Origin: Geosiphon pyriformis | Lineage: Eukaryota; Glomeromycota; Glomeromycetes; Archaeosporales; Geosiphonaceae | Direction: 5' to 3' | Assembly: GCA_016748015.1 (NCBI GenBank) | Contig: JAAOMT010000603.1 | Location: 353,532 to 417,531, forward strand | Length of the DNA: 64,000 nt | Part shown: positions 34,351-46,153 of the stretch, piece after piece | How the letters are laid out: each line of letters starts with the position of its first letter | Numbering within the stretch: the stretch's first letter is position 1 | The notes under the pieces: model-generated | Database searches by the model: none | What the model was told of the DNA's origin: nothing | Seen by the model: the letters and a program-made list of their open reading frames with translations, nothing else | Made by a program: the position numbers and the translations under genes

Positions 34351-35327
34351 TATTATTGAAGGTTTTTGGTCTCTTTTTTTGAATGTTATTACTGTTTATC
34401 TGTTGCTAATTTCACGTTTTTCAGAAGCAATTGAACTTCCAATAACTGAATTTATCTTTAAATTATCTCCTATAATTTGAACTGCTGGGCTTATAAATAG
34501 AATGGCCAATTCCATGTCAGTTACTTTATGTAGTTCCATTGTAGTAAATGTTAACTTTTTTCCAGGAATTGCTTATCTGAAAGTTCACTAAAAAATGTGT
34601 AGTTACTTTGCTGTAAAAGTTAACTCTTCTACAGAAATCTTGTTTGTAGACTATCCTAATAATTATGATAAGAAAAAAATAAAATAAAATAAAATAAAAA
34701 AAATGTAAAAAAAATAGAATTTTATCAAGAGAAATGTCTTCTATTCAAACCTAGAGTCACTAACAAATTACTGAAATTGGTAGCTAATCAATTTTAAAAC
34801 ATTAGTTGTGTTGAGGGAATTTTAAGTGTAATAATAAAAGAATTTGGTTTCTGAATATTTAATTTTTATTTAATTTGTAAAAAGTGATTTGTTGTAATTA
34901 AGATATCTAAAGTAAGATGCTATGATAAAATACTATGAAAAAATACATTTTCTTGAAAAAAAAAGCTCTTCTTTTATACAACTTATTGTAGTACTAGTTT
35001 TTGAACTTGTACTTTTCTCTTTGCTACAATTTGGGTGAACTAAAGATATATTTTGGCAAACTACAAGTTATTTTACTGAACTATTGATTATTTCGGCCAA
35101 TTTTCATTAATTTCGGCGAATTTTAACTATATTAAATAGTTCAGGATATTGTGTAATTTGATCATCTTAATTTTATAGTACAAATCAAATTATTGATTGA
35201 ATAATAATATTTGATAATTTGATTAAATAATAAGTGATAATCAAAATAATAATAATATATACTAATTACTAATAGGAATTATGAGAATAATTTCATGCTA
35301 ATTAATAGCTAAATTCTACTAATAACA
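34351..35327 (+). mobile_element. Solo LTR, family B (first copy)
   Basis: 977 bp, aligns end to end with the LTRs of element B, starting TATTATTGAAGG (ancestral TGTTACTGGAGG) and ending CTAATAACA. Flanks GTAG (34347-34350) and GTAA (35328-35331) are a 4-bp target duplication with one transition. Sits in the LINE-2 5' region. Confidence 0.85.
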
Positions 35328-37232
35328 GTAATTAAAGAAATACACTGTTTTTTTTCTCTTTTTTTTTTGTCTTTGTAGTTATTTCTTTTAACACACCTCT
35401 ATTTATTGCTATAATTCCAATAAGCTCTTCTATTCGTGATTCTGGTTCTATTTTGGCTGGGTTAAAAATCTGGTTTAGCACTAAAAAGAAAGTGTCATTG
35501 AAAGCATTTACTCTTATAACTCTTTATACAAAAAATCAAAAAATATTGGAGTTATTGGTGACATGGTGGATTTATTAACCAGATCCATTTCTGCCAACAT
35601 TTTACAAACTGGCAGTAAAGAATGCAAAGTGTCTTGGAGTAATAAGATTGAAAGTGAAAAAGTAAGTATTAGTAAGGTGTTTGATATTAAAAACTTAAAA
35701 AACATGATTATAGAGAAAACAAATTATGTGGGTTTCAATGTCTTTGGAATTAACAATATAATAAATAATATAACTTTGAAAAAAACACAAATAAGAACAT
35801 ATGTCTTAGAAAAGCTGTTAAAAGTGTTATCTTTTAATGATTTGAGTGATAATAAATTCAAAATAGTGTTCATAGTGCTCAAATTTATTGGTTTCATAAA
35901 GTTGCCATTGTTTGAGTCATAAAGCAAGAATATTAAGAGTTTTGGCTTGAAAAAATTTTTTGCATTAAATATTAATATATTAGCCATGTTTGATAAGTCT
36001 TCTAATAATAATCTGATGGCTCTAAAAAAAATTTTTTATTGTGTAAACAGTTTTAAAAAAGACATCTATTCTCTTAAAATTTTCTGGGCTGATCAGATCC
36101 TTTTTTATTTTGAAGTTGAGTTTGCAAAAGGCTAGAGATTTGGCTATCAATATGAAAATTTTGGTTAATAACAACATTAAAAAACCAAATAGCCATTTAG
36201 ATTGAAAGATAATTGTTAAAGAGATTTCAGTTAATCTTCCTAAATTGGCTGTAGAATCAGTTTTTTCCAAGTTTAATAAAATAATTTCAATCAAAATACA
36301 ACTAATTGGTCTTTGACAAAAAGTTTTTATAGAGTTTGAATCATTGAATATGGCTAGCTCAATTGTTTTCAGATGATCAGTTTTTGTGAATAAGAACTCT
36401 GTGCATATGGTTTTGGTCATTAATAATAGAAAATTGTGAGTATTAAAAAACTAGCATTGGGTTTTATTGTACACTTTGTTGATTGGGACCACAGCTCATA
36501 ATCTATCAGATTTGTTGAATTTATATGATAGAAAAACTTGCTTTATTGGCTATAATTCCAATTTATATGTGTAAAATAGATGTATAGTGATGTGTTTTGC
36601 TGATGAGACATCTAAATTGGCTGCTATTGGTTTTATTCCAGTATTCAAAAGTGGGAATTTGTGTTGGGCTGGTTTCTCTTTGGCCTGTTGTGCTTAGTAT
36701 AAACAGTTTGATTATATTTTTGATGTTTATTTAGTGGATAAAATTCTGGTAGTCATAGTAAACAGGTGGTGTTTTTTTAGGATCAGATATGTTTGGCCAA
36801 TATTTATAAGAAAAAATAGGCACTTATTGCTTGTTCAGTTTTTTTTGGTGATAAGACTTAAACCTAGATTGCTGGTAGTTTTTCTTCTTATGTGGTTTTG
36901 TCAACTTTTATTGGTGTTAATTTGTTTTCAAATGCAAAACCCATTTTGATGGTTTTTAATCCTTTTAACAATTTTTGTTTGGCTGATTGTTTGGCTTCTT
37001 TGGAGCTTTTGGCAGATCAAGTTTTTGTTATTGTGAAGAAATCAAGCTTTGTTGAATTGGTGTTTCTGATACCCTCTTTTTATGTTTTTTTTCTGGTTAC
37101 TTTTGTGTCTTTGGCTTCTAATTTGGATTTGGATATAGTTTTGAATGGTGTGTTGATGTTATCAACTTCCTCTCTCTTGGTTGTTGTTGATATGGCTGTT
37201 GATTTTAATTCTAGTTCTAAGGTTTTGACCAT

Positions 37233-38203
37233 TGTTACTGGAGGTTTTTGGTCTCTTTTTTTGAATGTTGTTAATGTCTGTTGGTTGTAAATTCACGTTT
37301 TCTAGAAGTAGTTGAACCTCCAATAACTGAATTTATCTTCAAATTATCTCTTATAATTTGAACTGCTGGGCTTATAAGTGGAATGGCCAATTCCGTGCCA
37401 GTTACTTTGTATAATTACGTTGTAGTAAATGTCAATTCTTTCCCAGAAATTGCTCATCTGGGAGTTCACTAAAATGTGTAGTTACTTTGCTGTGAAAGTT
37501 AACTCTTCTATAGGAATCTCGTCTGTAGGCTACCCTAATAATTGTAATAAGAAAATAAAAGAAAAATAAAAGAAATGTAAAAGAAATAGAATTTTGTCAA
37601 GAGAAACGTTTTCTATCCAGGCCTGGAGTTACTAACAGTTTATTGAAATTGGTAGCTAATCAATTTCAAAACGTTAGTTGTGTTGAGGGAATTTCAAGTG
37701 TAATAATTTAAGAATTTGGTTTTCGAATATTTAATTTTTATTTAATTTTTGAAAAAAAAATAATTTGTTCTAATTAAGATATCTAGAGTAAGATACTATG
37801 GTAAGATATGGGAAGGATATATTTTTTTAAAAAGAGAAGCTCTTCTTTTATACAACTTGTTGTAGTACTAGTCTTTGAACTTGTACTTTTCTCTTTGCTA
37901 CAATTTGGGTGAACTAAAAATACATTTCAGCAAATTTACAAGTTATTTTACTGAACTATTGATTATTTCGGCGAATTTTCATTAATTTCGGCGAATTTTG
38001 ACTATGTTAAATGGTTCAGAGTATTGTGTAATTTGATCATCTTAATTTCTAGAGTACAAATCGGATTATTGATTGAGTAATGATTTTTGATAATTTGGCT
38101 AATTTAATAAGTGATAATCGAAATGATAATAATATGCTAATTAATAATAGGAATTATGAAGATAATTTCATGCTAATTAATAGCTAAAATTCCACTGGTA
38201 ACA
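37233..38203 (-). repeat. 3' LTR of element B
   Basis: 971 bp. Plus-strand start TGTTACTGGAGG, end CCACTGGTAACA. Preceded (on the minus strand) by the purine tract GAGGAGAAGA, the polypurine primer. Confidence 0.9.
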
Positions 38204-38786
38204 TAATCTTCTCCTCAAGACTGAGCTCCGTTGAAGTCCAAGCACTATCTGTAATATTAAGATAGTGGTCCAAGATAATTGAGGTAATCTGGTCTGAAAA
38301 TTGTTGAAATTTCAGTTCTGTGAGCTTTCCAATGTATTGAATCTTCATTGGATGGAATATTGGGTTTTGTAGGACGTTTTCACAAGTGTTAAATAAATTA
38401 TAGAGTCTAAATGCTGCTCTAAGTTTGTAGCGGGTGTTTGTTGGTCCAGCTGCTGTTTTGAATTCATTGTGAATTTGTTTTTGTATAGCCTCAGGAGTAA
38501 TGTTGGTTGCTTCAAGCTCCAGTTTTCGTTCATAAAGTGTTTTTCTAATATAAAAATATCTATATATAAGGGTATATTTATTGTTTTGTTTATTGAGGAA
38601 TAGTAGAAGTTTTTGTTGTATTGTAGCATTTGGTGAAATGTCAATAGGGGCAATTAAAAGGTTTTCTTTTGGTGCTTGCTTCAAAAGTTCTGGTAACCTA
38701 TTTCCCAAATAACTTTTTGTTTTTCTTCTATAAGAGTAATAGTTTTGAGAATTATTTACTATTTGGGCTATGGTTTTTTTTTGCAT
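38184..38786 (-). CDS. Extra ORF of element B in the env position, intact
   Basis: A 200-codon frame beginning MQKKTIAQIVNNSQNYYSYR with no interruption, in contrast to the rest of the element. It is basic at the N-terminus (RRKTKSYLGNRLPELLKQ), rich in Ile, Leu, Lys and Gln, and predicted by eye to be mostly helical; no signal peptide or transmembrane segment, so not an obvious envelope. The reading runs through the polypurine tract and ends 20 bases inside the LTR, the last residues being EEKIMLPVEF. Element A carries an ORF of similar position, size and character. Function unknown. Confidence 0.65.
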   Translation of the reverse strand: MQKKTIAQIVNNSQNYYSYRRKTKSYLGNRLPELLKQAPKENLLIAPIDISPNATIQQKLLLFLNKQNNKYTLIYRYFYIRKTLYERKLELEATNITPEAIQKQIHNEFKTAAGPTNTRYKLRAAFRLYNLFNTCENVLQNPIFHPMKIQYIGKLTELKFQQFSDQITSIILDHYLNITDSAWTSTELSLEEKIMLPVEF

Positions 38787-39436
38787 GTAATTAATTTAAC
38801 TTCCATTAATTGTTATGGATAGATCAGGAAGTGTTTTTAAGGCTAATATTAGTTTTTGAGATATTTGTTGAATATTTTGGAAAAAAATCATAATAAAATT
38901 GATTAATTAATGAAAAGGAAGAATAAAAAAATTATTTTTGAATATGGGGTTTTATTTGTTTTTGGGTTTGGGTGTTTTTGTAATTATTTGCTATTTTTGT
39001 CTTTGTGTGTTATTAAAAGATTATTGTAAAATTATGTTGAATTAAGTGTTCAAGTTTGGTTGTTGTTCTATTATAATTATTGGTTCTAAATTTCGGGGAA
39101 TATCTTCAAAATTAATTAAAGAGCAATGTGTACCAATTTGTAGAATTAATGGTTCAAGATTGTTTTTGGAATGATAGTGTTTCAATCTATCTCTATGTGC
39201 AACTTTTGCTAGTACTTTGTTATTCAGTCTTAACTTGTATAATCTATTGTCTAAAATTTCGTGAATATAAAATGATCTATCCCATTTGTTTTCAAATTTT
39301 CCACTCCATTGTTTTTCAGTCTTAGTTCTGTGTAATAGAACTTTATTTTCAACTTTAAATTTATTGGTAATAGATGGTAATTTGTTGTCATGTCTTTCTT
39401 TTTGTTAAGCTTAGGAATGTTCAATATGAGTTGCTA

Positions 39437-40390
39437 CTATCCTTCTTTTTCCTTCCAGTGTACTAAAAAGAGTGTAAGCTCTTCTTTGGAGTGTTTCTTG
39501 AAAGTTTTTTTATTGATTGGTTGCACTGGGTATGTTTCTACTGTGAAATTAATTGGTAATGTTGCTGTTTTTCCATAAGTAAGATCAAATAGTATGTGTT
39601 TCATAGTATTTTGTTTTAGTGTTCTGTATGCTAGTAACACTGATGAAATAAAGATATCCCATTTCTGCTCAAAATCTGTTAAGACTTTGGCTAAAGATTC
39701 ACACAATGTTCTGTTGAAACGTTCTACAAGTCCATTTGTTTGAGGATAATAAGGTGATGATAGAGGTTTTTTGATATTGAATCATTCACAAATTTCTTGT
39801 ATCAAGTTGTTCACAAAATGTGTTCCTTGATTAGATAAAAGTTCAATTGGACATCCATGTTTACAAATAATGTCTTCATAGATGAAATTTGCTACTGATT
39901 TTGCATCTGCTCTTTGGATGGCTCTAGCTTTAGGCCATTTGGTGAGATAATCTACTGCAACTGCAATATAATGGTTTCTTTGGGTTGTGATAGATAATGG
40001 TTTAACTAAATTAATTCCAACTCTGTCAAAAGGCTGCTCAACTTTGATTGGATTTAAAGGTTTTGTGGAGCAAGTCCCTCTCCTTCTTTGACAACTATCA
40101 CAAAATTCTATATATTGTCAAATGTCTTTTTGCATGTGAGGCCAAAAATAATGTTCAAGAGTTCTTTGAATTGTTCCATCTCTTTTCAAGTGTGCTGAAG
40201 ATGGGTCTGTGTGTATGTTGTATAAAATTGTTTCTTTTTTATTCTCTTGTACTAATCTGAGTAGTTGGTTTGGGTTTCTGTGATTTTTATAATAGATTTT
40301 GTTGTGGTGTATGAAATATTGTTTTGATTGATGTTGTAAACAATGTTTTTCACTTGGAGACCAATTTTCTGGCATGGTAAGGGTCTCCAA
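39437..40390 (-). pseudogene. pol: Integrase of element B
   Basis: Zinc-binding N-terminus with HTDPSSAHLKRDGT and CDSCQRRRGTC. In the catalytic core the DDE residues read Asn (GINLVKPL, normally GID), Asn (LLSNQGTHF, normally SDQGTHF) and Glu (GLVERFNRTL), so two of three are lost, each by one G-to-A change. Stops: TGA near 40116, TGA near 39783, TAG at 39437. Confidence 0.85.
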
Positions 40391-40663
40391 ATAGTTTTTA
40401 AGATTGCTGTAGTTTCTGGAATCTATTGTTGTTTGGTTATTTTGTTGGTAGGTTGGTAAATTGTAGTAGAATTGTTGTTGGTGTTAATTTTGTCTTATTT
40501 TTGAGAGACTATTAACATTGGTGTGTAGTTTTTCTGGTTTGTGATGTACAATGTATCTGTAGTCTGATAAAAAGTCATTCCATCGAGACTGTTTGGCACT
40601 TTGTTCAGTTTTCTTTTTATTAAGCTATTTGAGACCAATATTGTTAGTTATTATGTCAAATTT

Positions 40664-41727
40664 TTTTTCATTTTTCAAATATTGTTAAAGTGTTTGAAAG
40701 CCCAGATGACTGTAGTGGCTTCCAATTCAGTTGAGCCATATTTGAGTTCTGTTGGCTTGAGTGTTCTGCTGGCATAGGCAATAACTTGTTTCTGGCCATT
40801 TTTATCTAATTGTGATAAGATGGCACCAAATGCTATGTGTGAAGCATCAGTGGCTAATTGGAACTGTTTGTTGAAGTCTGAGTAAGCAAGAACTGGGGCT
40901 GTTGTCAATTTTGTTTTGAGAGTTTCAAAAGCTTTTTGTTGTTTTTCAGTCCATTTGTATGGCACATTTTTGTTAGTAAGATAATTGAGTGGTTTGGCAA
41001 TTTCTGAAAATCTTTTTATGAATTTCTGATAGTAAGAGGCTAATTCTACAAATTCTCGTAGTTCTGTGGTATTTCTGAGAGTTTGAAAGTTTTTAACAGC
41101 ACTGATTGTTCCTGGATTTGGTTTGATTTCATCTTTACTAACTATGTGTCCAAGAAAGATCAAGCTGGTTTTTTCAAAGTGACATTTCTCAATGTTCAAC
41201 TTTAATTCTGCTTTCTGTAATTGTTAAAAAACTTCTCATAGGTGAATAAGATGGGCTTCAAAGCTTGGTGAGTATACATTAGTATCATCAAGATAGACAA
41301 CTACTGATTGCCACAAGAGTTCTTCATATACAACATTTATAAGTTGCTAAAATATTGCTGGTGCATTGCAGAGTTCAAAAGGCATAATATTGAACTCATA
41401 GTTTCTTTCTTGAGTGGTAAATGCTGTTTCGAGTCAGTTTTTTGGATTCATTTCGACTTGCCAATATCCACTTTCCAAGTCTAAAGTTGAGAAAAACTTG
41501 GCTTTTCCTAAAGCATCTAGCATGTCATCAATTCTTGGAAGAGGGTAGGCATCTCCAATTGTCACACTGTTTAATTGGCAATAGTCAACACAAAATCTGA
41601 TTTTTCTATTTTTCTTTTTGACAAAGACTACTAGTAAGGCCCAAAGACTTCTTGATGGTTGAATCAATTTGTTATTGAGCATTCTCTGGATTTCTTCTCT
41701 GATGAATTGGTGGCTGGCAGATGGCAT
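40664..41727 (-). pseudogene. pol: Reverse transcriptase and RNase H of element B
   Basis: RT motifs LIQPSRSLWALLVVFVKKK, FCVDYCQLNSVT, FSTLDLESGYWQVEMNP and the catalytic box VVVYLDDTNVYS are present, with both Asp intact. Stops occur at about 41437, 41350, 41239 and 41226. RNase H shows LATDASHIAFGAILSQLDK with its Asp intact. Near 40664 the frame shifts by one base in an A8 run and the remainder of RNase H continues (KFDIITNNIGLK, QSRWNDFLSDYRY). Confidence 0.88.
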
Positions 41728-42329
41728 TCTGTAAGCTTGCTAATGTTTTGGTGGAGCATCTCCTGTATGGATCTGATGTTGAACAATATTCATTTTTTCC
41801 AGGTCATTGTTGTTTTTTGCAAATATATCTGCAAATTCAGTTATCAATTGTTTCAATTGTCTTTGTTGTTGAGGTTCTAAGGGACCCATGTTGATTTGAG
41901 AGAGTTTTTCTTCCAAAAGGTGGTAGTTTTCAGTAGTGGGAATGATATTTGAATTTGGGAGTAGAGTGTGCCTTACAATTTCGATAAAATTAGAGACAAT
42001 TTGGGGGTTTTTATCTTGAAAAATATTGCTGTATATGATTCCAATTTATAATTTGTTTACTAAGACAATAGGGTAATTATTGGGATTGTAGAATATAACT
42101 CAAAATTTTCTCATTCTTTTGGGAATATAAACGTTTGGAATTGAGATTTCATGCTTCAAACAGATTTGTTCATTGGATTTAAAGATTTGTTGGGTAGTAG
42201 TGGGTTTTGAACAAGTGTAAATTTCGTGATGTTCTCTAAAAGGTGAAATGGTAATTGGTTGGGGAAGTTAAAGAATCTGGTAAGATTCATTTTGTATATT
42301 AAGGGCTATATTTATTAGAACTGTAAATT

Positions 42330-42859
42330 GTCCAGTTGAACCAAAACCTTGCATTCCTCTTTTACTTTTTCCCAATTGTTCTCTGTTGTTAACTAATTGT
42401 AGGCCCGAAATATTGATTAAGAGAAGGTAAATTGCTTGAGCAATTTTTTTAGCATGTTCAATCTTGAATGGTTTGTCTGTTTCATTCTGCAACATGATGG
42501 TAATATCTCCAGTGTATCCTGCATCTATAACTTCTCCTCTAATATTAATTTTTTTGCTTGCCAATGATGATTTGGAGGCAATTTGAACCATTACTCTTGG
42601 TGGTATTTCAAGAGCAATTTTGAGATTGATTTTTGTCAAGAACTTTGGTTGAAAAACCAAAGTATCTTTTTCTGGATATCTTAGATCATATCCAACATCA
42701 ATTTCGTGTGCTTTTTCTGGTCTGATTCCTTGGCCATGGTTGTCAAAATATTTAAGTTGTAGAGGTGGTTGCTTTTCAAGAAGATAGATGGGAGTGGTTG
42801 GTAGTTCTTCTACTAGTTCAGATACTCTAAATTCGATTTTATTTTCATCATTCTCATCT
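42330..42859 (-). pseudogene. dUTPase domain embedded in the element B polyprotein
   Basis: All five trimeric dUTPase motifs are recognisable: motif 1 EIDVGYDLRYPEKD, motif 2 ASKSSLASK (weaker than the usual P-[RK]-S-G-L-A), motif 3 GEVIDAGYTGDITIMLQN, motif 4 KIAQAIY, and motif 5 KRGMQGFGSTG. dUTPase hydrolyses dUTP to dUMP and pyrophosphate, keeping uracil out of newly made cDNA. This segment is itself free of stops over 221 codons and in frame with gag-pol. dUTPases are known in some retroviruses and have been reported in some fungal gypsy elements; here it lies between protease and RT. Confidence 0.92.
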
Positions 42860-43539
42860 GGCAGAGGAATGCTAAGAGCATAACATTCTATACACCATTG
42901 GTCATCACAAGACATAACACATTCTTCACACAATTGAATGTTTATTTGCTCTAATCATTGAATTTGAGCTTCTTTTGTTGGATATGTATGACTTGCAATT
43001 TGGTGGTAGGTTTCTATTTCATCTTCATAATCAAATCCAGCTAATTCCATGGTATACTCAATGTATTCAGCTTCTTTCATTTGGCAGACATCTTCTTGGG
43101 TGGCTCCATTGATCAATGTTATTGCTAAGTCAAAAATCATTTCAGCATCATAAGGGTAGTGGTAAAATTTATTGAGAGTGCTGTTGTATGCTACATCAAA
43201 TGGTGTTCCTCTTCTGACTTTTTTCGAAATTGATAAAGCATATTGACAGGTCTGATCACATACTCCTCTTCTCATTGCAACATCAATCCAGTTGTATTCT
43301 TTTGGTAGCATATCTTCACATGTAAGGCAAGAAGTGTTGTCCTATTTTCCACTTCTTTTAGGATATTCAAATCGTTTTTTATGGCATGTTTTACAAAAGT
43401 AGCAGATACAAATTTCATATTCCTCTTTTGGAAAAATACATGCTCTCATTGATGAAAGTTTCTTGTTGCAATCTTTGCATTTAAGTAGAATATAGGGTGG
43501 TTGTTTCTGTGGTTCTGGAGTAGAATATCTAACTTTTTT
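42860..43539 (-). pseudogene. Cysteine-rich module between protease and dUTPase of element B
   Basis: Multiple paired cysteines: CKDC, CICYFCKTCHKK, CLTCEDM, CDQTC and CEECVMSCDDQWCIECY, spread over about 220 codons, with an acidic helical stretch between. The pattern suggests several zinc-binding knuckles. Element A has a shorter Cys-rich module at the corresponding place. Stops at 43537, 43342 and 42952 are TAG, TAG and TGA. No known family recognised. Confidence 0.55.
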
Positions 43540-44331
43540 CTATCTTCTTGATTCTTCAAAAATCTCTTGTTCTGTTTCCTCAGTCCAATTGAATGTTGAT
43601 CCAAATGTCATGTAGATTTCAGTAAGTGGCATTTCTTTCTCCTCTTCAAATTCAAATACTGGGGCTTTTTCTAATTGTTTGTTGAAAGTACCACAAGTAA
43701 CAAATACTATAATGTATTGTCCTTGGTATAAGATTTTTAGTTCTTGAGTTTCCCAATCTAAGTTTGCATTGGCTTTAAGAAGCCAATCATTTTCGACTAG
43801 AGCTTGGTATTGGGATGCATCCATAACAAGAACTTTAACTGGAATGGTAATTCCATCAATTGTAAAGAGAAAATCATCAATTTCTCCTACTGAAGTCTTC
43901 TTTATACCATCAGCTGTGACAATAACTGTTTGGGCTGGTTTGTTTACATTTCATTTAAGTTGTTGCATTAGCTGGTAAGTGATGATACTTCCAGCAGATC
44001 CATTATCTAAGATTAAGTGAATGAGTTTTCTTTTCACTATAGCTTCTGTGTACATAGCAGTAATTGCTTTCTGTTCATTGACTGCTGCATTACTAAGCAG
44101 AAATGATGATTCATTTGCTTTAAATTCAAATAGAAATATATTTGACAGATTGGCATTTTGGGCAATTTGAGCTGGTGGAATGGTATGGTTGGAAGGGTTT
44201 AATCTTGGTACTGCAGCTCTACTTTCAGAAAGTGCAGTTTGTTGAAAATCCGATTCTTCTGGCATTGTTAAATAATTTGGTTGTGTGTAAAAATGGTTTG
44301 GTCTTTGCTGACCAGAATTTTGAGAAATCAA
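43540..44331 (-). pseudogene. pol: Protease region of element B
   Basis: Contains KLIHLILDNGSAGSIITYQL with the active-site D-N-G-S form of retropepsins, then VIVTADGIKKTSVGEIDDF and LVENDWLLKANANLDWE, as in gypsy proteases. One TGA lies at 43948-43950 between these. It is in the same frame as gag, so unlike element A no frameshift is needed between gag and pol. Confidence 0.8.
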
Positions 44332-44635
44332 CTGGTTGTTTGGGTTGATTCTGGTGTTATTATTATTGAATTGATTTTGTGGTGTAAATTGGTTATATTA
44401 AACCAATCTTCTGGCTGGTACTTGATATTATTGAATGGGTGGTGTTTGATATTGCTGAATGGGTGAAGGTTGCTAGTATTGTTGCTAAAATAGTTGTGGA
44501 ACTGGTTGATAGTAATTGTTTTGATTTTGTGATCTTGGTGAATAATAAGTTGGTAGTGAAGATTAGTAATAAGATTGTTGTGGTAAAGAATAATGTTGAT
44601 TACTCCTGTTCTGTTGGTCTCTCTGTAGTTTTCTG

Positions 44636-46152
44636 CAATCCTGTTTCCAGTGTCCTGGAATTCCACAATAATGACAATTTTGAGATTGGTTGTTGAATGG
44701 TGGTCCAAAGTTGTTTTGGTTGTATCACTGTAGTGGTTGATATCTTTGTGGTTGTTGCTGCTATTGTTGTTGATTTGTGAAATAGTTTTTAACCTTTTTT
44801 GTGAGTTAATCTATCTTTTTTTCAGCTGCTGAGCTGGTTTTTCCAATCGCTAGATTGACAAGTTTGGTGTGATTTGCTTTTTCTATTATCATTTTATAGT
44901 TCTTTGCATGTCTGATGGCAGTTGCTAGGTTTTCTGGAGCATGTGGACGAACTTTCTTAATAAGCTTGTCTTTTAATCCTGCTATGAACTGATCCAGAAT
45001 TTGAGCATCAGAATAGTAGTTATTGGTTTCTAATTGTTGAATTCGTCTAAGGAGTTTATTGAATCTCCCAAGATAGGTCATAACAGTTTCAGATGTTTCT
45101 TGTTTGATATTGTGAAAGCAATTCCAGAGAGTGATAGAGGTGTTGTTGTCAGTGAATTGTTGTAAAAAAACATCTTTGAATGCTTGCCAGTCTTCAAATG
45201 ATTCTTCTAAGTTTTCAAACCATTCTTCTGCAATTCCTTGAAAAAAGTATGGAATTGTTTTGAGCATTCTTGCTGTATTTCAGCCATTTGCATCTCCTGC
45301 TTTTTGAACTTTGTCAAGCCATTCTTGAAGACTGGTATCATTATTTTCACCTGTGAATTCTGAAATCTTTGCAATGTAAGCAGTTGCTATTTCCTCTTTG
45401 CTTTCTGTGGCTTCTTTTTGTTCTGATTCAGTTTCTTCACTTCCCAAATTTTCTGAGTGCTTACTTTCGTTTTTCTGCAAGTATTCAATAATATTGGTGC
45501 TTATTGATATGGGTTCCTGCTGTTGAGTAAGATTTCTAGGTGACTGAAAATTTTCTGGTCTTGAGAAATGGTTAAGTGGTGAATTTGGTGTTTGTGGTCA
45601 AGCAAGCAAAATTGGAAATAGTGTAATAGAAAGTGGTAATTTGACACTGGTTTCTTGTTCAGGTGTTTGCAAGTGTTTGGCAGTTGTCTTTGGTAGTGTT
45701 GGAGTGTTTGGAGTGGTTTTTGAGTATTGTTTCACTTTTTGTTTGCCTTTGTTGCTTGTTTTCGTTTCTGATTCAAAGTCAAAAGAGTATTTGGACTGTA
45801 CTGGGTATTTTTCTTCACAATACTTGATAATGTTGTAATTGAGTTCTTGAAAGTAGGTGGCAAGTATTTCACTGTTAAGGTCTTCAGTTTCCAATCGTGA
45901 ATAGTGCACTAGATTATTGTAGAGGTTGCTTCTAACTTCTGAAATGTTTTAATTTCCAAGAAGATAATTGTTGATACGGTTTTCAATGTATTGGTAGAGT
46001 GTTCTTTCAACAATTTCAATTCCGTCTGGGATGTTGAATCTCTGCTTGCAATGGGTGTAAATTGACTGATAATACTCTAGAGTTGTTGTGTCTGGTGTGG
46101 TCACTATTTTGAAGTTTGTTGTTGCTGTGTTATTTCTGTGGGAGAGCACCAA
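44636..46152 (-). pseudogene. gag: Gag of element B
   Basis: A single minus-strand frame. The N-terminal part contains TTLEYYQSIYTHCKQRFNIP and a Ser/Pro/Gln-rich acidic spacer. The capsid-like part (YFFQGIAEEWFENLEES, TLWNCFHNIKQETSETVMTY) matches the retrotransposon gag fold. The zinc knuckle near 44636-44680 is intact: CHYCGIPGHWKQDC. Stops at 45949, 45595, 45277, 44803 and several in the Gln-rich stretch around 44380-44580 are TAA, TAG or TGA codons at positions where Gln or Trp fits. The frame starts without ATG in the primer-binding site, so an ATG may have been lost. Confidence 0.85.
46136..46151 (-). promoter_or_regulatory. Primer binding site of element B
   Basis: On the minus strand TGGTGCTCTCCCACAG begins two bases inside the LTR boundary. 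The first ten bases equal the element A site. The gag frame is already open across it. Confidence 0.7.
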
Positions 46153-46153
46153 A

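Noticed and set aside
44142-44696. Plus-strand ORFs over the element B gag
   Set aside because: Antisense to a Gln/Asn-rich coding stretch with low complexity; no independent support.
38184-46152. TGA at many Trp positions as a recoded genetic code (TGA = Trp)
   Set aside because: The same frame also has TAA and TAG at Gln-like positions, and host genes (epimerase, PRP4) use TGG for Trp; transitions explain all three.
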